A stretch of 64,000 bases of DNA from Asticcacaulis sp. AC460. GTDB lineage: Bacteria > Pseudomonadota > Alphaproteobacteria > Caulobacterales > Caulobacteraceae. The position numbers and the translations under genes are program-made. Below, one piece after another: positions 54,602 through 63,252 of the stretch. The stretch spans positions 238,326 to 302,325 of the forward strand of contig NZ_AWGD01000019.1 in NCBI RefSeq assembly GCF_000495795.1. Direction: 5' to 3'. Within the stretch, counting starts at the first letter, position 1, and each line of letters starts with the position of its first letter. Below the pieces are notes generated by a model, which did no database searches, was not told the origin of the DNA, and saw nothing but the letters and a program-made list of their open reading frames with translations.

Positions 54602-54891
54602 GGAAAAGGGGTCAGAGTCACTGCTGTCCCACAGGCCTTGAAGTATAAGGCGGCCTGATTCTGCCTCTTGTGATACAATGGCATTACCACATCCCATTGA
54701 TTCACAACGGAGAACCAGACCCTGGCGCACCATAGCACAGTTTTTGGACAATTCTTACGTTTAGTCCCGAGACATGAGTTCGATAGCCTGTCGCGGGCAC
54801 ATCACGCAGGGGCTCCGCTGCGGTCAATGAGCCGTTTTTCACAGTTCGTGGCGCTGGCTACCGGCCATTTGGCCCATCGCATTTCCATCGC

Positions 54892-54912
54892 ATTTCGGGG
54901 ACAGGTTGTTAA
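54892..54912 (+). repeat. Left inverted repeat of the RAYT element
   Basis: TTTCGGGGACAGGTTGT lies upstream of the transposase start. The inverted copy is at 55673-55693, with one difference in 21 bases. Confidence 0.85.
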
Positions 54913-54970
54913 TTGCCTAATTTAAAATTCGTGTTAACATGACGGCCTTTCGGAAACCGGAGTTGCGTCG

Positions 54971-55669
54971 ATGGCTCGTCTTGCCCGTATGGTCATTCCT
55001 GGCGTTCCTCACCACGTGACTCAGCGTGGCAATCGCCGCGAGCGGATATTCTTCGAGGCTGGCGACGAACAGATTTACCTCGACCTCATGAGCGCACAAC
55101 TGCGGCGGCACGCCGTCGAGTGCTGGGCCTACTGCCTGATGCCGAACCATGTGCACCTTATCCTGACGCCGTCCGACGAAGGCGGTTTGGCGCGGGCGGT
55201 CGGTGAAGCCCATCGCCGTTACACGGCCTTTGTCAGCACGCGGGGGCGGTGGAGCGGGCACCTGTTCCAGGCGCGCTTCGGTTCCGTCGCCATGGACGAA
55301 GATCATTTGATGGCGGCGTTTCGGTATGTCGCGCTCAATCCGGTCAAGGCGAAGCTTGCGGACAGGGCTGAGGCATGGCCATGGTCGAGTACCCAGGCGC
55401 ACTTCGCGGGCAGGGATTCGGATCACGTCACGGTTGCTCCAGGGCTTGATCGCATTGGGGATTTTTCCGCATTCCTTACGGATGTGCCTGAGGATCACGC
55501 TTTGTGGTCTGAGGTTTTGATGTCCGAACATACGGGCCGGCCGGTCGGGACCAAGGCATGGATCGAGCAACTGGAACAGGCGTCAGGCAGAACGCTCTCA
55601 CCCCAAAAGCGCGGCCCCAAGCCAAAGGTCAAGTCGCAACGAAAGGATGATAGCCTGCGTCTATTTTGA
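54971..55669 (+). CDS. RAYT (REP-associated tyrosine transposase, Y1/IS200-like)
   Basis: The 232-residue protein has the HUH motif MPNHVHLIL (His60, His62), the catalytic tyrosine at about 119 in FRYVALNP, and the RAYT N-terminus MARLARMVIPGVPHHVTQRGN. RAYTs are single-copy domesticated relatives of IS200 transposases that nick REP palindromes. Here the gene is framed by inverted copies of GGGGACAGG and a third copy lies at 56269, which are probably its target elements. The C-terminus is basic (KRGPKPKVKSQRKDD). It sits between two Rhs toxin cassettes. Confidence 0.9.
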   Translation: MARLARMVIPGVPHHVTQRGNRRERIFFEAGDEQIYLDLMSAQLRRHAVECWAYCLMPNHVHLILTPSDEGGLARAVGEAHRRYTAFVSTRGRWSGHLFQARFGSVAMDEDHLMAAFRYVALNPVKAKLADRAEAWPWSSTQAHFAGRDSDHVTVAPGLDRIGDFSAFLTDVPEDHALWSEVLMSEHTGRPVGTKAWIEQLEQASGRTLSPQKRGPKPKVKSQRKDDSLRLF

Positions 55670-55672
55670 TAT

Positions 55673-55693
55673 TTGACAACCTGTCCCCGAAAT
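55673..55693 (-). repeat. Right inverted repeat of the RAYT element
   Basis: ACAACCTGTCCCCGAAAT begins four bases after the transposase stop and is the inverted copy of 54892-54912. The repeat reads directly into the EndoU fragment. Confidence 0.85.
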
Positions 55694-55957
55694 TTTACTG
55701 GCGACGCAACAGGGGGCGGACATCTGGCAGGCACCGGGATCCCTGGGAAAACCGAATTCCCGGCGAGTTGGTCTGCAGACAAAATTATGACTACACTGTC
55801 TGACATAGTAACAATGCCAAGCCCAAGCGGCGGTAGGGTTGTGCAAGGTTCAAGAACAGTTACTAGTCATACAGTTGACGGTGTAGAAATCAAAGCTGTT
55901 GATAATGGAGTAGACATTATTACAGGACATCCGACCAATTTACCATGGAATCCATAG
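55673..55957 (+). pseudogene. Displaced Rhs toxin tip with EndoU nuclease domain
   Basis: The open frame begins inside the repeat and encodes about 94 residues. From residue 10 on (GGGHLAGTGIPGKTEFP, WSADKIMTTLSDI, VVQGSRTVTSHTVDGVEIK, IITGHPTNLPWNP) it matches the bacterial EndoU RNase domain found at the tips of Rhs and CdiA toxins. It lacks a shell, a signal peptide and a ribosome-binding site, so it is an orphan tip. Such tips can replace the main tip by recombination. The RAYT now separates it from the intact Rhs gene. Confidence 0.8.
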
Positions 55958-55962
55958 CTATG

Positions 55963-56232
55963 ACTCAGGAAGAAAGGGAAAATTTATTTATCATACAGAC
56001 TGATATTATGAATATTGGTTGCGCTTTTAGTAATTATATTAGGCCTACCTTATCACATGAAGAAAGTAATCATCTGTCTGAATTATTTTTGGCAAATGAG
56101 TACGGGGAGGCAATGTATTTTGTAAATTGGATGATATCTGAAGGAAAATTGAAAATAAATGATGAGAGTGGTGGGTATTTAAATAAAATTACGGATCTCA
56201 TTAGGCAGGTTGAGAAAATATATTCAGTTTAG
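55963..56232 (+). CDS. Putative immunity protein for the EndoU tip (MafI-like)
   Basis: A start at 55963 (ATGACTCAGGAAGAA) gives an 89-residue acidic, AT-rich, mostly helical protein (FIIQTDIMNIGCAFSNYI, ANEYGEAMYFVNWMISE). An in-frame ATG at 55945 would overlap the EndoU frame. Position after an EndoU tip and the N-EYGEA pattern recall MafI immunity proteins of EndoU toxins. The function is inferred from position and a weak pattern. Confidence 0.55.
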   Translation, partial: TQEERENLFIIQTDIMNIGCAFSNYIRPTLSHEESNHLSELFLANEYGEAMYFVNWMISEGKLKINDESGGYLNKITDLIRQVEKIYSV

Positions 56233-56268
56233 AAGAATTGGGGGGGCGGTATGCGTGACCCACTGGGG

Positions 56269-56288
56269 ATTTCGGGAACAGGTTGTTA
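56269..56288 (+). repeat. Third, solitary copy of the RAYT repeat
   Basis: TTTCGGGAACAGGTTGTTA differs from the left repeat by G to A at one site. It lies downstream of the EndoU immunity gene, in the same orientation as the left repeat, so the EndoU cassette is bracketed by two copies. No gene is seen between 56233 and 56454. Confidence 0.75.
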
Positions 56289-56454
56289 TATTGTGTAAAT
56301 TGGTGTCGTGGCGCGGTGAAGGAGCGTGGCATTCACCTTAGAGTCCACAATCCAGGCACGCTTCCTGCACTTGATCCGTCAAATTCCCGTTTCGGGATAA
56401 TTTCCGACGCCAGCCCTAGCGGTATCTTAACGCCGCTGATCCAGGATCGAACAC

Positions 56455-57567
56455 ATGCAGGATCACCTCAAGCCCCTGACCTCGCTCCGGTTCTTCGCCG
56501 CCGCGTGGGTCGTGCTCTATACCTATATCCATGAGCTCAATACCCCCATCAGCTTCGGGCTGATGGAGCACGGCTATCTCGGTGTCGACCTGTTCTTCAT
56601 CCTGTCGGGCTTCATCCTGTCCCACGTCTATCTCGACAGCGTGGGCGAGGGGCGGTTCTCTTATGGCACCTTCGTCAATCACCGCCTGGCGCGGGTTTAT
56701 CCGCTGCATGCCGCCACCCTGCTGTTCGCCATCCTGCTGATCGGCGCCGCCGCGCTTAAGGGCGTCCAGCTCGATCCCAATGCGCAGAACTGGGCTGCGC
56801 TGCCTGCCCACCTGACCCTGACCCAGGCGTGGGGCCTGGCGCCCAGCGCGTCGTTCAACCATCCGTCCTGGTCGATTTCGGCCGAATGGTTCGCCTATCT
56901 GTGTTTCCCGGTCGTTGCCTGGGGCGCCTGGCGGCTGCGTCACCGTCCGATCACCGCCGTGGCCATCGCTGCCGCCGTCGTGGTCGCGCTGAACCTCGCC
57001 TTTGGCGCCATTGCCGGCTTCCCGCTGACCAAGGCCACCTTCCAGTGGGGAGCTTTGCGAATCGTCCCGACCTTCCTGTTCGGCGCGGCTCTGTACCTGG
57101 CCTGGCGCAATGGTGCGGTATCCAACCCCAAACTGGCCGTCGCCGGCGCCGTGATCGCCAGCCTGACCGTCATCATTGCGACCTCGTTCTACGGCATCGA
57201 CACTATTTCCGTCCTGGCCTTAGGGCTGCTGGTCCTGTCCCTGGCAGGGTTTGGGCGTGATGAGCAGGGCGCCGAGACCGGCGGTATCCTGTCCAGCAAG
57301 GTGCTGGTTTACCTTGGGGAAATCAGCTTTGCCACCTACATGATCTACGTGCCGTGGAAGTGGGTCTATCTGAAGGGCGTGAATATGCTGCTGGGCAGCG
57401 AAGGTCCGCTGCCGTTCTTTTGGTGGCTGGCCGGACTTATCGCCCTTATCCCGCTCAGCATGCTGGCGCACCATCTGATTGAGCGGCCTTTCCGCAATAT
57501 TATCAGAGACTTGGGTGCGCGTTGGGCCTCTCGCAAACGCGAGATTCACCTCTCGTTAGGGGAATAA
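56455..57567 (+). CDS. Acyltransferase family 3 membrane protein
   Basis: The 370-residue polytopic protein has the family start LKPLTSLRFFAAAWVVLYTYIH, GYLGVDLFFILSGFILSHVY, the arginine in NHRLARVYPLH and NHPSWSISAEWFAYL. It should transfer an acyl group to an envelope sugar or lipid. It is separate from the similar gene at 31523, with which it shares only family features. The first membrane motif has Y where most have H (VLYTYIHEL). It stands alone after the Rhs region. Confidence 0.88.
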   Translation: MQDHLKPLTSLRFFAAAWVVLYTYIHELNTPISFGLMEHGYLGVDLFFILSGFILSHVYLDSVGEGRFSYGTFVNHRLARVYPLHAATLLFAILLIGAAALKGVQLDPNAQNWAALPAHLTLTQAWGLAPSASFNHPSWSISAEWFAYLCFPVVAWGAWRLRHRPITAVAIAAAVVVALNLAFGAIAGFPLTKATFQWGALRIVPTFLFGAALYLAWRNGAVSNPKLAVAGAVIASLTVIIATSFYGIDTISVLALGLLVLSLAGFGRDEQGAETGGILSSKVLVYLGEISFATYMIYVPWKWVYLKGVNMLLGSEGPLPFFWWLAGLIALIPLSMLAHHLIERPFRNIIRDLGARWASRKREIHLSLGE

Positions 57568-57665
57568 TTCAGTTAACAATTTACGTGATCGGCCGAAAAG
57601 TTTGTTGAAATTTTATAATTCTGTTGTATCCAAGTCACGGGGCTCAACTTTCACGGAGCGAGTAC

Positions 57666-58598
57666 GTGAAGAAAACCGTGTCGGCAATAGTATTGGCCGC
57701 TTTCACTTTGTGCGCTGCACCCGCGTTTTACGCCACCAGTGCGGCCGCTGCAACGGCTAAACCCGCCGCCACCAAAAAGGTCTCGATTCAGACTCCGTCC
57801 AAAAAGGCCAAGGCCCGGAAGGTCAAGGCGATCAAGACCTCCGTCCGCCAATCCCGTTCTTTGGCCAACAGCGGTTCGCGTTCCCCCTACTGGCAGTGCG
57901 TCACCTTCGCCCGGTCGCTGACCGGAATGCAGATTTTCGGTGACGCCTGGACCTGGTGGGACAAGGCGAACAACAAGTATGAGACCGGCAATGCGCCCAA
58001 GCCCGGCGCCGTCATGGTCTTCCCGCGCCAGGGCAAGATGAATCGCGGCCACGTCGCCGTCGTGTCGCAGATCATCACCGAGCGCTATATCCAGATCACC
58101 CACGCCAACTGGTCGCCGATCAACGGCCGCCGCGGCCAGGTCGAAAAGGACGTCAACGTCATGGACGTCTCGGCCCGCGGCGACTGGTCCAAGGTTAAGG
58201 TATGGTACGGCCCGCTGAACGATTTCGGCACCACCGTCTATGCGACCAACGGCTTCATCTATCAGGACACGCCGGAAGGCCAGGCCCAGGCGCAGAAGAT
58301 CATCGCCGAATCCGAAGGCCTGCCGCCGGAGCCCAAGCCTTACACGGCCAGACCCTATCAGCAGATTGCCGCCGCCACGCCGTCGACGCCGGCCCCGGAA
58401 CTGCCGGCCGTGCTGAAGGCCGCCCTGACGCCCGAAAACGACCGCGGCTTCCTGGCCGTGAAGGCCAATACGGTTGCCGCCCATGTCACCGGCAGTGACG
58501 CCGCGGCCATCGTCGCCCGCGTCGAAGCCGACAAGACCCAGGCTGCCGTCAAGCCGAGCAAGGGTGCGACCGCCGCGAAAGCCCCCAGCAGACCTTAA
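57666..58598 (+). CDS. CHAP-domain exported protein
   Basis: The 310-residue product starts at GTG 57666 (after GGAGCGAG), giving a signal peptide (VSAIVLAAFTLCAAPAF). A Lys/Ala-rich linker leads to a CHAP amidase/peptidase domain with the catalytic Cys in YWQCVTFARSL and His in NRGHVAVVSQI, and THANW as the third site. The C-terminal 90 residues are Pro/Ala-rich. CHAP enzymes cut peptidoglycan peptides. A strong terminator follows. Confidence 0.88.
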   Translation: MKKTVSAIVLAAFTLCAAPAFYATSAAAATAKPAATKKVSIQTPSKKAKARKVKAIKTSVRQSRSLANSGSRSPYWQCVTFARSLTGMQIFGDAWTWWDKANNKYETGNAPKPGAVMVFPRQGKMNRGHVAVVSQIITERYIQITHANWSPINGRRGQVEKDVNVMDVSARGDWSKVKVWYGPLNDFGTTVYATNGFIYQDTPEGQAQAQKIIAESEGLPPEPKPYTARPYQQIAAATPSTPAPELPAVLKAALTPENDRGFLAVKANTVAAHVTGSDAAAIVARVEADKTQAAVKPSKGATAAKAPSRP

Positions 58599-58615
58599 TC
58601 CAGACGAAATCCGAC

Positions 58616-58653
58616 AAAAGGCGGTGGCTCACCCTTGAGCCGCCGCCTTTTTT
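58616..58653 (+). terminator. Intrinsic terminator after the CHAP gene
   Basis: GGCGGTGGCTCA (58620-58631) pairs with TGAGCCGCCGCC (58636-58647), followed by TTTTTT. A second, weaker copy of the same GCGGTGGC/GCCACCGC stem follows within 40 bases. Confidence 0.9.
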
Positions 58654-58727
58654 CATGCCCAAGCGGTGGCGCCTCTTGAGCCACCGCGTCTTTTCATGAA
58701 TGGTGCAACGGAAAATCGGGGATCTCC

Positions 58728-59693
58728 ATGCTGACCTTGCACACCTGTTCGCTGCACGACACCACGCCGGATGCGCGCGGATTACCAGCCAATGTCGTGT
58801 GGATCGACCTGCATAACCCGACGCGCGACGAAGAGCTGCGGATGGAAGGCCAGTTGGGCGTCCTGCTGCCGACGCGCGAGGATATGGCCGAGATCGAGCT
58901 GTCATCGCGGCTGTATGTCGAGGATGGTGCGGCCTTCATGACGGCGCAGTTCGCCTATCATGGCGGGCACAAACAGTTGCAGTCGGGGCCGGTGACCTTC
59001 GTGCTGACCGGCGGGCGGCTGGTGACTATCCGTTATATAGAACCGGCGACCTTCAAGGCGTTCGGCGACAAGATCGGCAAGCAGCCGGCCCATTGCCAGG
59101 ATGGTCCGACCACCTTCCTGAACCTGCTGGACCTGTTCATTCAACGTGCCGCCGACCTGATCGAGACCTCGGGCGCCACCATGGACAGCCTGTCGCAGTC
59201 GGTTTTCGTCAAGCGGCGCAAGACGGGGCTGGAAAATGTGCTGATCCAACTGGGCGCCGCCCAGAATGACAATGCCCGCATCCGCGATTCACTGGCGTCG
59301 TTGAAGCGGCTGATCGTGTTCGCTTCAGATCTGGAACCCGGGACGGCGGGGCTTAACGTCGGCCATATCAAGGTGTTCCGTGAGCGCCTGGCAACCATGG
59401 CTCAGGATGTGGCGTCTCTGGCGGAGCATGCCGCCTCGATCGCCGGCAATATCGCCTTCCTGCTGGAGGCGGCCCTGGGTCTGATCAATATCGAACAGAG
59501 CACCATCATCAAGCTGATTTCGATCACCTCGGTGATCTTCCTGCCGCTGACCCTGATCGCCTCGATCTACGGCATGAATTTCGACTACATGCCTTACCTG
59601 CATAGCCCGGAAGCCTTTTGGGGCGTCTGCGGGCTGATGGGCGGGATCATCATCATCCTACTGATATGGTTTAAGATCCGGCGCTGGATTTAG
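58728..59693 (+). CDS. CorA-family divalent cation transporter
   Basis: The 321-residue protein has the long cytoplasmic alpha/beta domain, a helical stalk (LATMAQDVASLAEHAASIAGN) and two C-terminal membrane helices joined by the signature YGMNF. It carries Mg2+ or a related ion (Co2+, Ni2+, Zn2+) across the inner membrane as a pentamer. The final KIRRWI is the usual basic end. Specificity within the family cannot be decided. No mgtA-type leader is seen. Confidence 0.92.
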   Translation: MLTLHTCSLHDTTPDARGLPANVVWIDLHNPTRDEELRMEGQLGVLLPTREDMAEIELSSRLYVEDGAAFMTAQFAYHGGHKQLQSGPVTFVLTGGRLVTIRYIEPATFKAFGDKIGKQPAHCQDGPTTFLNLLDLFIQRAADLIETSGATMDSLSQSVFVKRRKTGLENVLIQLGAAQNDNARIRDSLASLKRLIVFASDLEPGTAGLNVGHIKVFRERLATMAQDVASLAEHAASIAGNIAFLLEAALGLINIEQSTIIKLISITSVIFLPLTLIASIYGMNFDYMPYLHSPEAFWGVCGLMGGIIIILLIWFKIRRWI

Positions 59694-59749
59694 TCTTAAA
59701 TTCGCTTGAATCGAGCCGGAACCTGTGGGCCTCAAATAGGGGATGTTTC

Positions 59750-60871
59750 ATGCGCGCTGTTCTTCTGGCTTTCAGCCTGAGCTTCCTGCCGGTGGCGGTT
59801 TTCGCCCAGACCCCGACGGATAATCCGGGGCAATCCTCGCTGGATCTGACGGTGCAGACGGCGGCGGAGACCTTCTTTGCCGACGGATGTCATGTCGGCC
59901 TGTCCATGGCGGTTTACGATCGCGGCAACGTCCACTTCTACAATTACGGCACGACGTCGAAGGCGAAACCAGTCCTGCCGTCCAAGGACAGCCTGTATGA
60001 GATCGGCTCGGTGACCAAGACCTTCACCGGGGTCTTGGCGTCGCGCGCCATCCTGGACGGGAAGATGACGTTGGACGGGGATTTCCGCGCCTATCTGAAG
60101 GATGCCTATCCCAACCTGGAAAAGAACGGCAAGCCGGTCACTCTGCGGACCCTGGCGTCGCATACCTCTGGCCTGCAGCGGGATATTCCGGACAATGATG
60201 CCCTGTTCGTCAATGCCGATTTTGAAAAGCTGCCGTATCAGTTGCTGGCGCTGGAAAAGGGGTATGACCGACCGAGGTATCTGAAGGAACTGCATGATGT
60301 TCAGCTTCGGACCGAACCCGGCCAGACCATGGCCTATTCGAATTTCGGCATCAAGCTGATCAGTTTCGGACTGGAGCACGTCTATGGTGACGACTTTGAG
60401 GACCTGCTGGGCAAGCAGGTGTTCGAACCGCTGGGCATGACGGATACCGGTTTTACCGTGTCGTGGCGCGATCGTGGCCGGCGGGTCAAGGGCTATGGCA
60501 TCAAGGGCGCCGAGGTGCCCTATATCCGGCCCAATGTCGGCGCGGCCGGTGGTTTGATTTCGTCGACGGCGGATATGGTTCGCTATGTCGCCTGGCATCT
60601 CGACGAAAGCGATCCGGTCGTCGCCAAGGCGCATGACCTGATCTTCGGCGATGTGGCGACCTATGGCGAGGGCCTGATCTGGCAGGTTAATACCCGCAAT
60701 GGCGAGCGCAAGCTGTGGCAGAGCGGCGGGGTGTTCGGCATGTCGAGCCAGGTGATCCTGTTCCCGGACGCGAAGCAAGCCTATGTGTTGCTCGCCAACG
60801 ATGCCTGCATGAACACCCAGGGCCAGTTGGAGACCCTGGCCTTGGCTGTGCATGATTCCATGAAAAACTAG
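59750..60871 (+). CDS. Class C beta-lactamase-like serine hydrolase
   Basis: The 373-residue protein has a signal peptide (LLAFSLSFLPVAVFAQ). SxxK is in EIGSVTKTFTG, the YxN tyrosine in MAYSNFGIKL, and a HTSG segment lies near residue 140. The third motif is SGG in LWQSGGVFGMSS, where true class C enzymes have KTG. It therefore belongs to the AmpC/AmpH/esterase group and may be a penicillin-binding or esterase enzyme rather than a resistance factor. It converges with the cyclopropane synthase gene, overlapping by four bases. Confidence 0.85.
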   Translation: MRAVLLAFSLSFLPVAVFAQTPTDNPGQSSLDLTVQTAAETFFADGCHVGLSMAVYDRGNVHFYNYGTTSKAKPVLPSKDSLYEIGSVTKTFTGVLASRAILDGKMTLDGDFRAYLKDAYPNLEKNGKPVTLRTLASHTSGLQRDIPDNDALFVNADFEKLPYQLLALEKGYDRPRYLKELHDVQLRTEPGQTMAYSNFGIKLISFGLEHVYGDDFEDLLGKQVFEPLGMTDTGFTVSWRDRGRRVKGYGIKGAEVPYIRPNVGAAGGLISSTADMVRYVAWHLDESDPVVAKAHDLIFGDVATYGEGLIWQVNTRNGERKLWQSGGVFGMSSQVILFPDAKQAYVLLANDACMNTQGQLETLALAVHDSMKN

Positions 60872-61878
60872 ACGGCCTTCAGGCGGTAGTGGCCGACGCC
60901 CCATTCGCTGCCGCCGGCATGGCCCCATAGTCCGGCGGTGGCCAGGAAGAACAGCCGCCAGCGCCGCCGCCACAGTCCGGCCTGATCGCCATAGACGCTG
61001 CGCAGGATCGGCATGATCCGTGCCTGGTCGTCGTCGAAATTGTCCAGCCAGTCCAGGGCCGTGCGGCGATAATGTTCGCCCGACCAGCGCCATTCCTGTT
61101 CGACCGCGAACAGGTCGGGGAAACGGTGCACCAGGTCGTGTGCTGGCATGATGCCGCCGGTGAAGAAGTACTTGCCGATCCAATCGCTGCCGTCATTGCG
61201 GAAGCGGTAGGAATGCTTGCGGTGGGTAAAGACGTGCAGGAAGAGCCGGCCGTCCGCTTCGAGCCAGTTACGGGCGCGGCTGAGCAGGGCGCGCCAGTTC
61301 GACATGTGTTCGAACATCTCGACGCTGACGATCCGGTCATAGCGGCCGTGGATGGAGAAGTCGTTCATGTCGGCCGTGATGACCGTCAGGTTCTTGAGGC
61401 CACGCCGCCGCGCTTCCGAGGTGATGTATTGCCTTTGGGAATGCGAGTTGGAAACGGATGTTATACGCGACTTTGGGTAGAGCTCGGCCATATACAGCGA
61501 CAGCGAACCCCAGCCGCAGCCCAACTCAAGCACAGTCTGGCCGTCGCGCAGATCGGCATGATGGCAGGTCTGCTCCAGGGCGTGAATTTCCGCTTCGGCC
61601 AGGGTCGTGCCGTCCGACGGATAGTAGCAGCAGGAATATTTGCGCCGAGGCCCGAGGCTGAGGGCGAAGAATTCCGGCGGCAGTTCGTAGTGCTGGGCGT
61701 TGGCGTCGGCCGTGTGTTCGGCGATGGCGTAGTCGCGCATGGTTTTGGCAAAGGCGTCCTCGCCCATGGCACCGCGCTGAAGCTGGCGCTTGGTCTGGCC
61801 GACCAGCCAGTCGATGGTCGCCAGGGTCACGGCATCGGGTATGGGCGCGCGTTCAGCGGCGGCGGCCAGCAGGCTCAT
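60868..61878 (-). CDS. Cyclopropane-fatty-acyl-phospholipid synthase-like methyltransferase
   Basis: The protein has about 336 residues from MSLLAAAAERA (61878). It keeps the CFA synthase order: DANAQHYELPPEFFALSLG, YSCCYYPSDGTTLAEAE, the SAM motif VLELGCGWGSLSLYMAE and VSVEMFEHMSNW. It would methylate unsaturated acyl chains of membrane lipids. It lacks the extended N-terminal domain of E. coli Cfa. Its start overlaps the end of the DUF1295 gene by 26 bases. Confidence 0.88.
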   Translation of the reverse strand: MSLLAAAAERAPIPDAVTLATIDWLVGQTKRQLQRGAMGEDAFAKTMRDYAIAEHTADANAQHYELPPEFFALSLGPRRKYSCCYYPSDGTTLAEAEIHALEQTCHHADLRDGQTVLELGCGWGSLSLYMAELYPKSRITSVSNSHSQRQYITSEARRRGLKNLTVITADMNDFSIHGRYDRIVSVEMFEHMSNWRALLSRARNWLEADGRLFLHVFTHRKHSYRFRNDGSDWIGKYFFTGGIMPAHDLVHRFPDLFAVEQEWRWSGEHYRRTALDWLDNFDDDQARIMPILRSVYGDQAGLWRRRWRLFFLATAGLWGHAGGSEWGVGHYRLKAV

Positions 61879-62668
61879 CGGCGGATTCCTTTTTGGGCGG
61901 AAGGGGAAAGAAGGCGCTGACCCGGCGCTGGTAGGCACGGAAAGCGTCGCCGCGCGTGGCCAGCATGTGGGCTTCCAGCGGCGGAATGCCCGAGGCGTAG
62001 ACCAGCAGGTAATACATCAGGGCCGGGGCGGCGAGGGCGAGCAGGCTCCACGGGTTGGCTGGATCGAAGGCCAGGACCGCCCAGCCGACCCAGCCCAGCC
62101 ATTCGAAGAAGTAGTTGGGGTGGCGCGACCAGGCCCACAGGCCTGTGTCGCAGACGGCGCCCTTGTGCGCCTTGCCGAAGCGGCGCAGTTGCATGTCGGC
62201 CAGGGCCTCGCCGGCTATGGCGGCGATCAGGAGGGCAAAACCGATCAGGTCGGTGAGGGCGGGAAATGGCTGCGGGTTGAGCGCGGCGAGGCGCACGGCC
62301 AGGACCAGGACAAAGGCCGCGGCCGCCTGGATCTGCAGGAACAGGAACAGGTTGCGCGGGCCGTGCCTGCCCCAGTCCTGCATCAGCTTGGCGTAGCGCG
62401 GATCATCCTGTGCGCCGTGGGTGCGGGCGATGATATGGGTACCCAGCCGAAGGGCCCAGATGGCCACCAGGATACCGAGCGTGAGGCGGCGTTCGTTGAG
62501 CCCGCCGATCTCCGGCCATGCCGCGGCGGCGATCCCGCCCAGGCCGACGGCGATCGACCAGATGGCATCGATCCAGCCGCTGGAGCCCGTAACGCGCTGC
62601 ACGACCCAGGCGGCGGTCATGAGCAGGCTCAGGCCCAGGGCGATGACGATCAGCGGGACTGGGTCCAT
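61853..62668 (-). CDS. DUF1295 membrane protein (steroid-reductase-like)
   Basis: The protein has about 271 residues from MDPVPLIVIA (62668, after AGGAGCCAC), with six or so membrane segments. The C-terminal catalytic-type region GLWAWSRHPNYFFEWLGWVGW is the hallmark of the DUF1295/isoprenylcysteine-methyltransferase and steroid-reductase family. DUF1295 genes often accompany cyclopropane synthase genes in proteobacteria, as here, suggesting a shared lipid pathway. The precise reaction is unknown. Confidence 0.85.
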   Translation of the reverse strand: MDPVPLIVIALGLSLLMTAAWVVQRVTGSSGWIDAIWSIAVGLGGIAAAAWPEIGGLNERRLTLGILVAIWALRLGTHIIARTHGAQDDPRYAKLMQDWGRHGPRNLFLFLQIQAAAAFVLVLAVRLAALNPQPFPALTDLIGFALLIAAIAGEALADMQLRRFGKAHKGAVCDTGLWAWSRHPNYFFEWLGWVGWAVLAFDPANPWSLLALAAPALMYYLLVYASGIPPLEAHMLATRGDAFRAYQRRVSAFFPLPPKKESADEPAGRRR

Positions 62669-62786
62669 CTGTGGCTCCTGTTTTTCCCTCTTACGCATGG
62701 GGGCGGCATCTGGTTCACATCAGGAATTTATGGCGGGTGGTCATCCATCGCGGCGCACGACACGTAAGGTGAGAAAGGAGTTCGCG

Positions 62787-63149
62787 ATGAGACATACCCT
62801 GATGACTGTTGTTGCGCTGGGCGTTTTGTGGGCTATGCCGGCCATGGCCTCGCCAGAGGGCGATTGGGCGCGCGGTGATGGCAAGGCACGGGTAAAGATT
62901 GCGCCGTGCGGCGCCGACCTGTGTGCGGTGAATACCTGGATCAAGGCGGGGGTGAAGGACGAAAAGGTCGGCGACAAGCTGGTCATGTCCGTCAAGAACG
63001 AGGGCGGCACTTGGAAGGGCAGGGCCTTCGACCCGCAGCGCAATCTCCACTACCGCTTGACGATTACGCTTGGCGGTGAGGCGATGACGACGTCGGGCTG
63101 TGTGCTGGGCGGGCTGGTGTGCAAGAAGATGACCTGGACGCGGATCTGA
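62787..63149 (+). CDS. DUF2147 exported protein
   Basis: The 120-residue protein has a signal peptide (TLMTVVALGVLWAMPAMA). The mature DUF2147 domain shows EGDWARGDGKARVKIAPCGADLCA, KGRAFDPQRNLHYRLTITLGG and the C-terminal LGGLVCKKMTWTR, with two cysteine pairs. The family is widespread in envelopes of alphaproteobacteria and has no known activity. GAAAGGAG lies before the ATG; the long upstream open frame is not coding. Confidence 0.85.
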   Translation: MRHTLMTVVALGVLWAMPAMASPEGDWARGDGKARVKIAPCGADLCAVNTWIKAGVKDEKVGDKLVMSVKNEGGTWKGRAFDPQRNLHYRLTITLGGEAMTTSGCVLGGLVCKKMTWTRI

Positions 63150-63252
63150 CGGTTCGTCGGCGACCGTGGTTCCCTCGGAAAAAGCCAAATATTTCTATCC
63201 CCCATGTACGGAAGTCTCCTTCTCAGGCATCTAATCCTGCAGGAGGCAGAGT

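Larger units (their letters stand above)
54435..54970. other. Gene-free interval with tandem repeat and RAYT flank
   Basis: No supported gene is present. It contains the 9-bp tandem array (54515-54601), a GGGGTCAGAGTCACTG motif just after it, and the left inverted repeat of the RAYT element (54892-54912). The remainder shows nothing I can name. Confidence 0.5.

Noticed and set aside
59750..60871. Calling the serine hydrolase an AmpC resistance beta-lactamase
   Set aside because: The KTG motif is replaced by SGG, so only family membership is supported.
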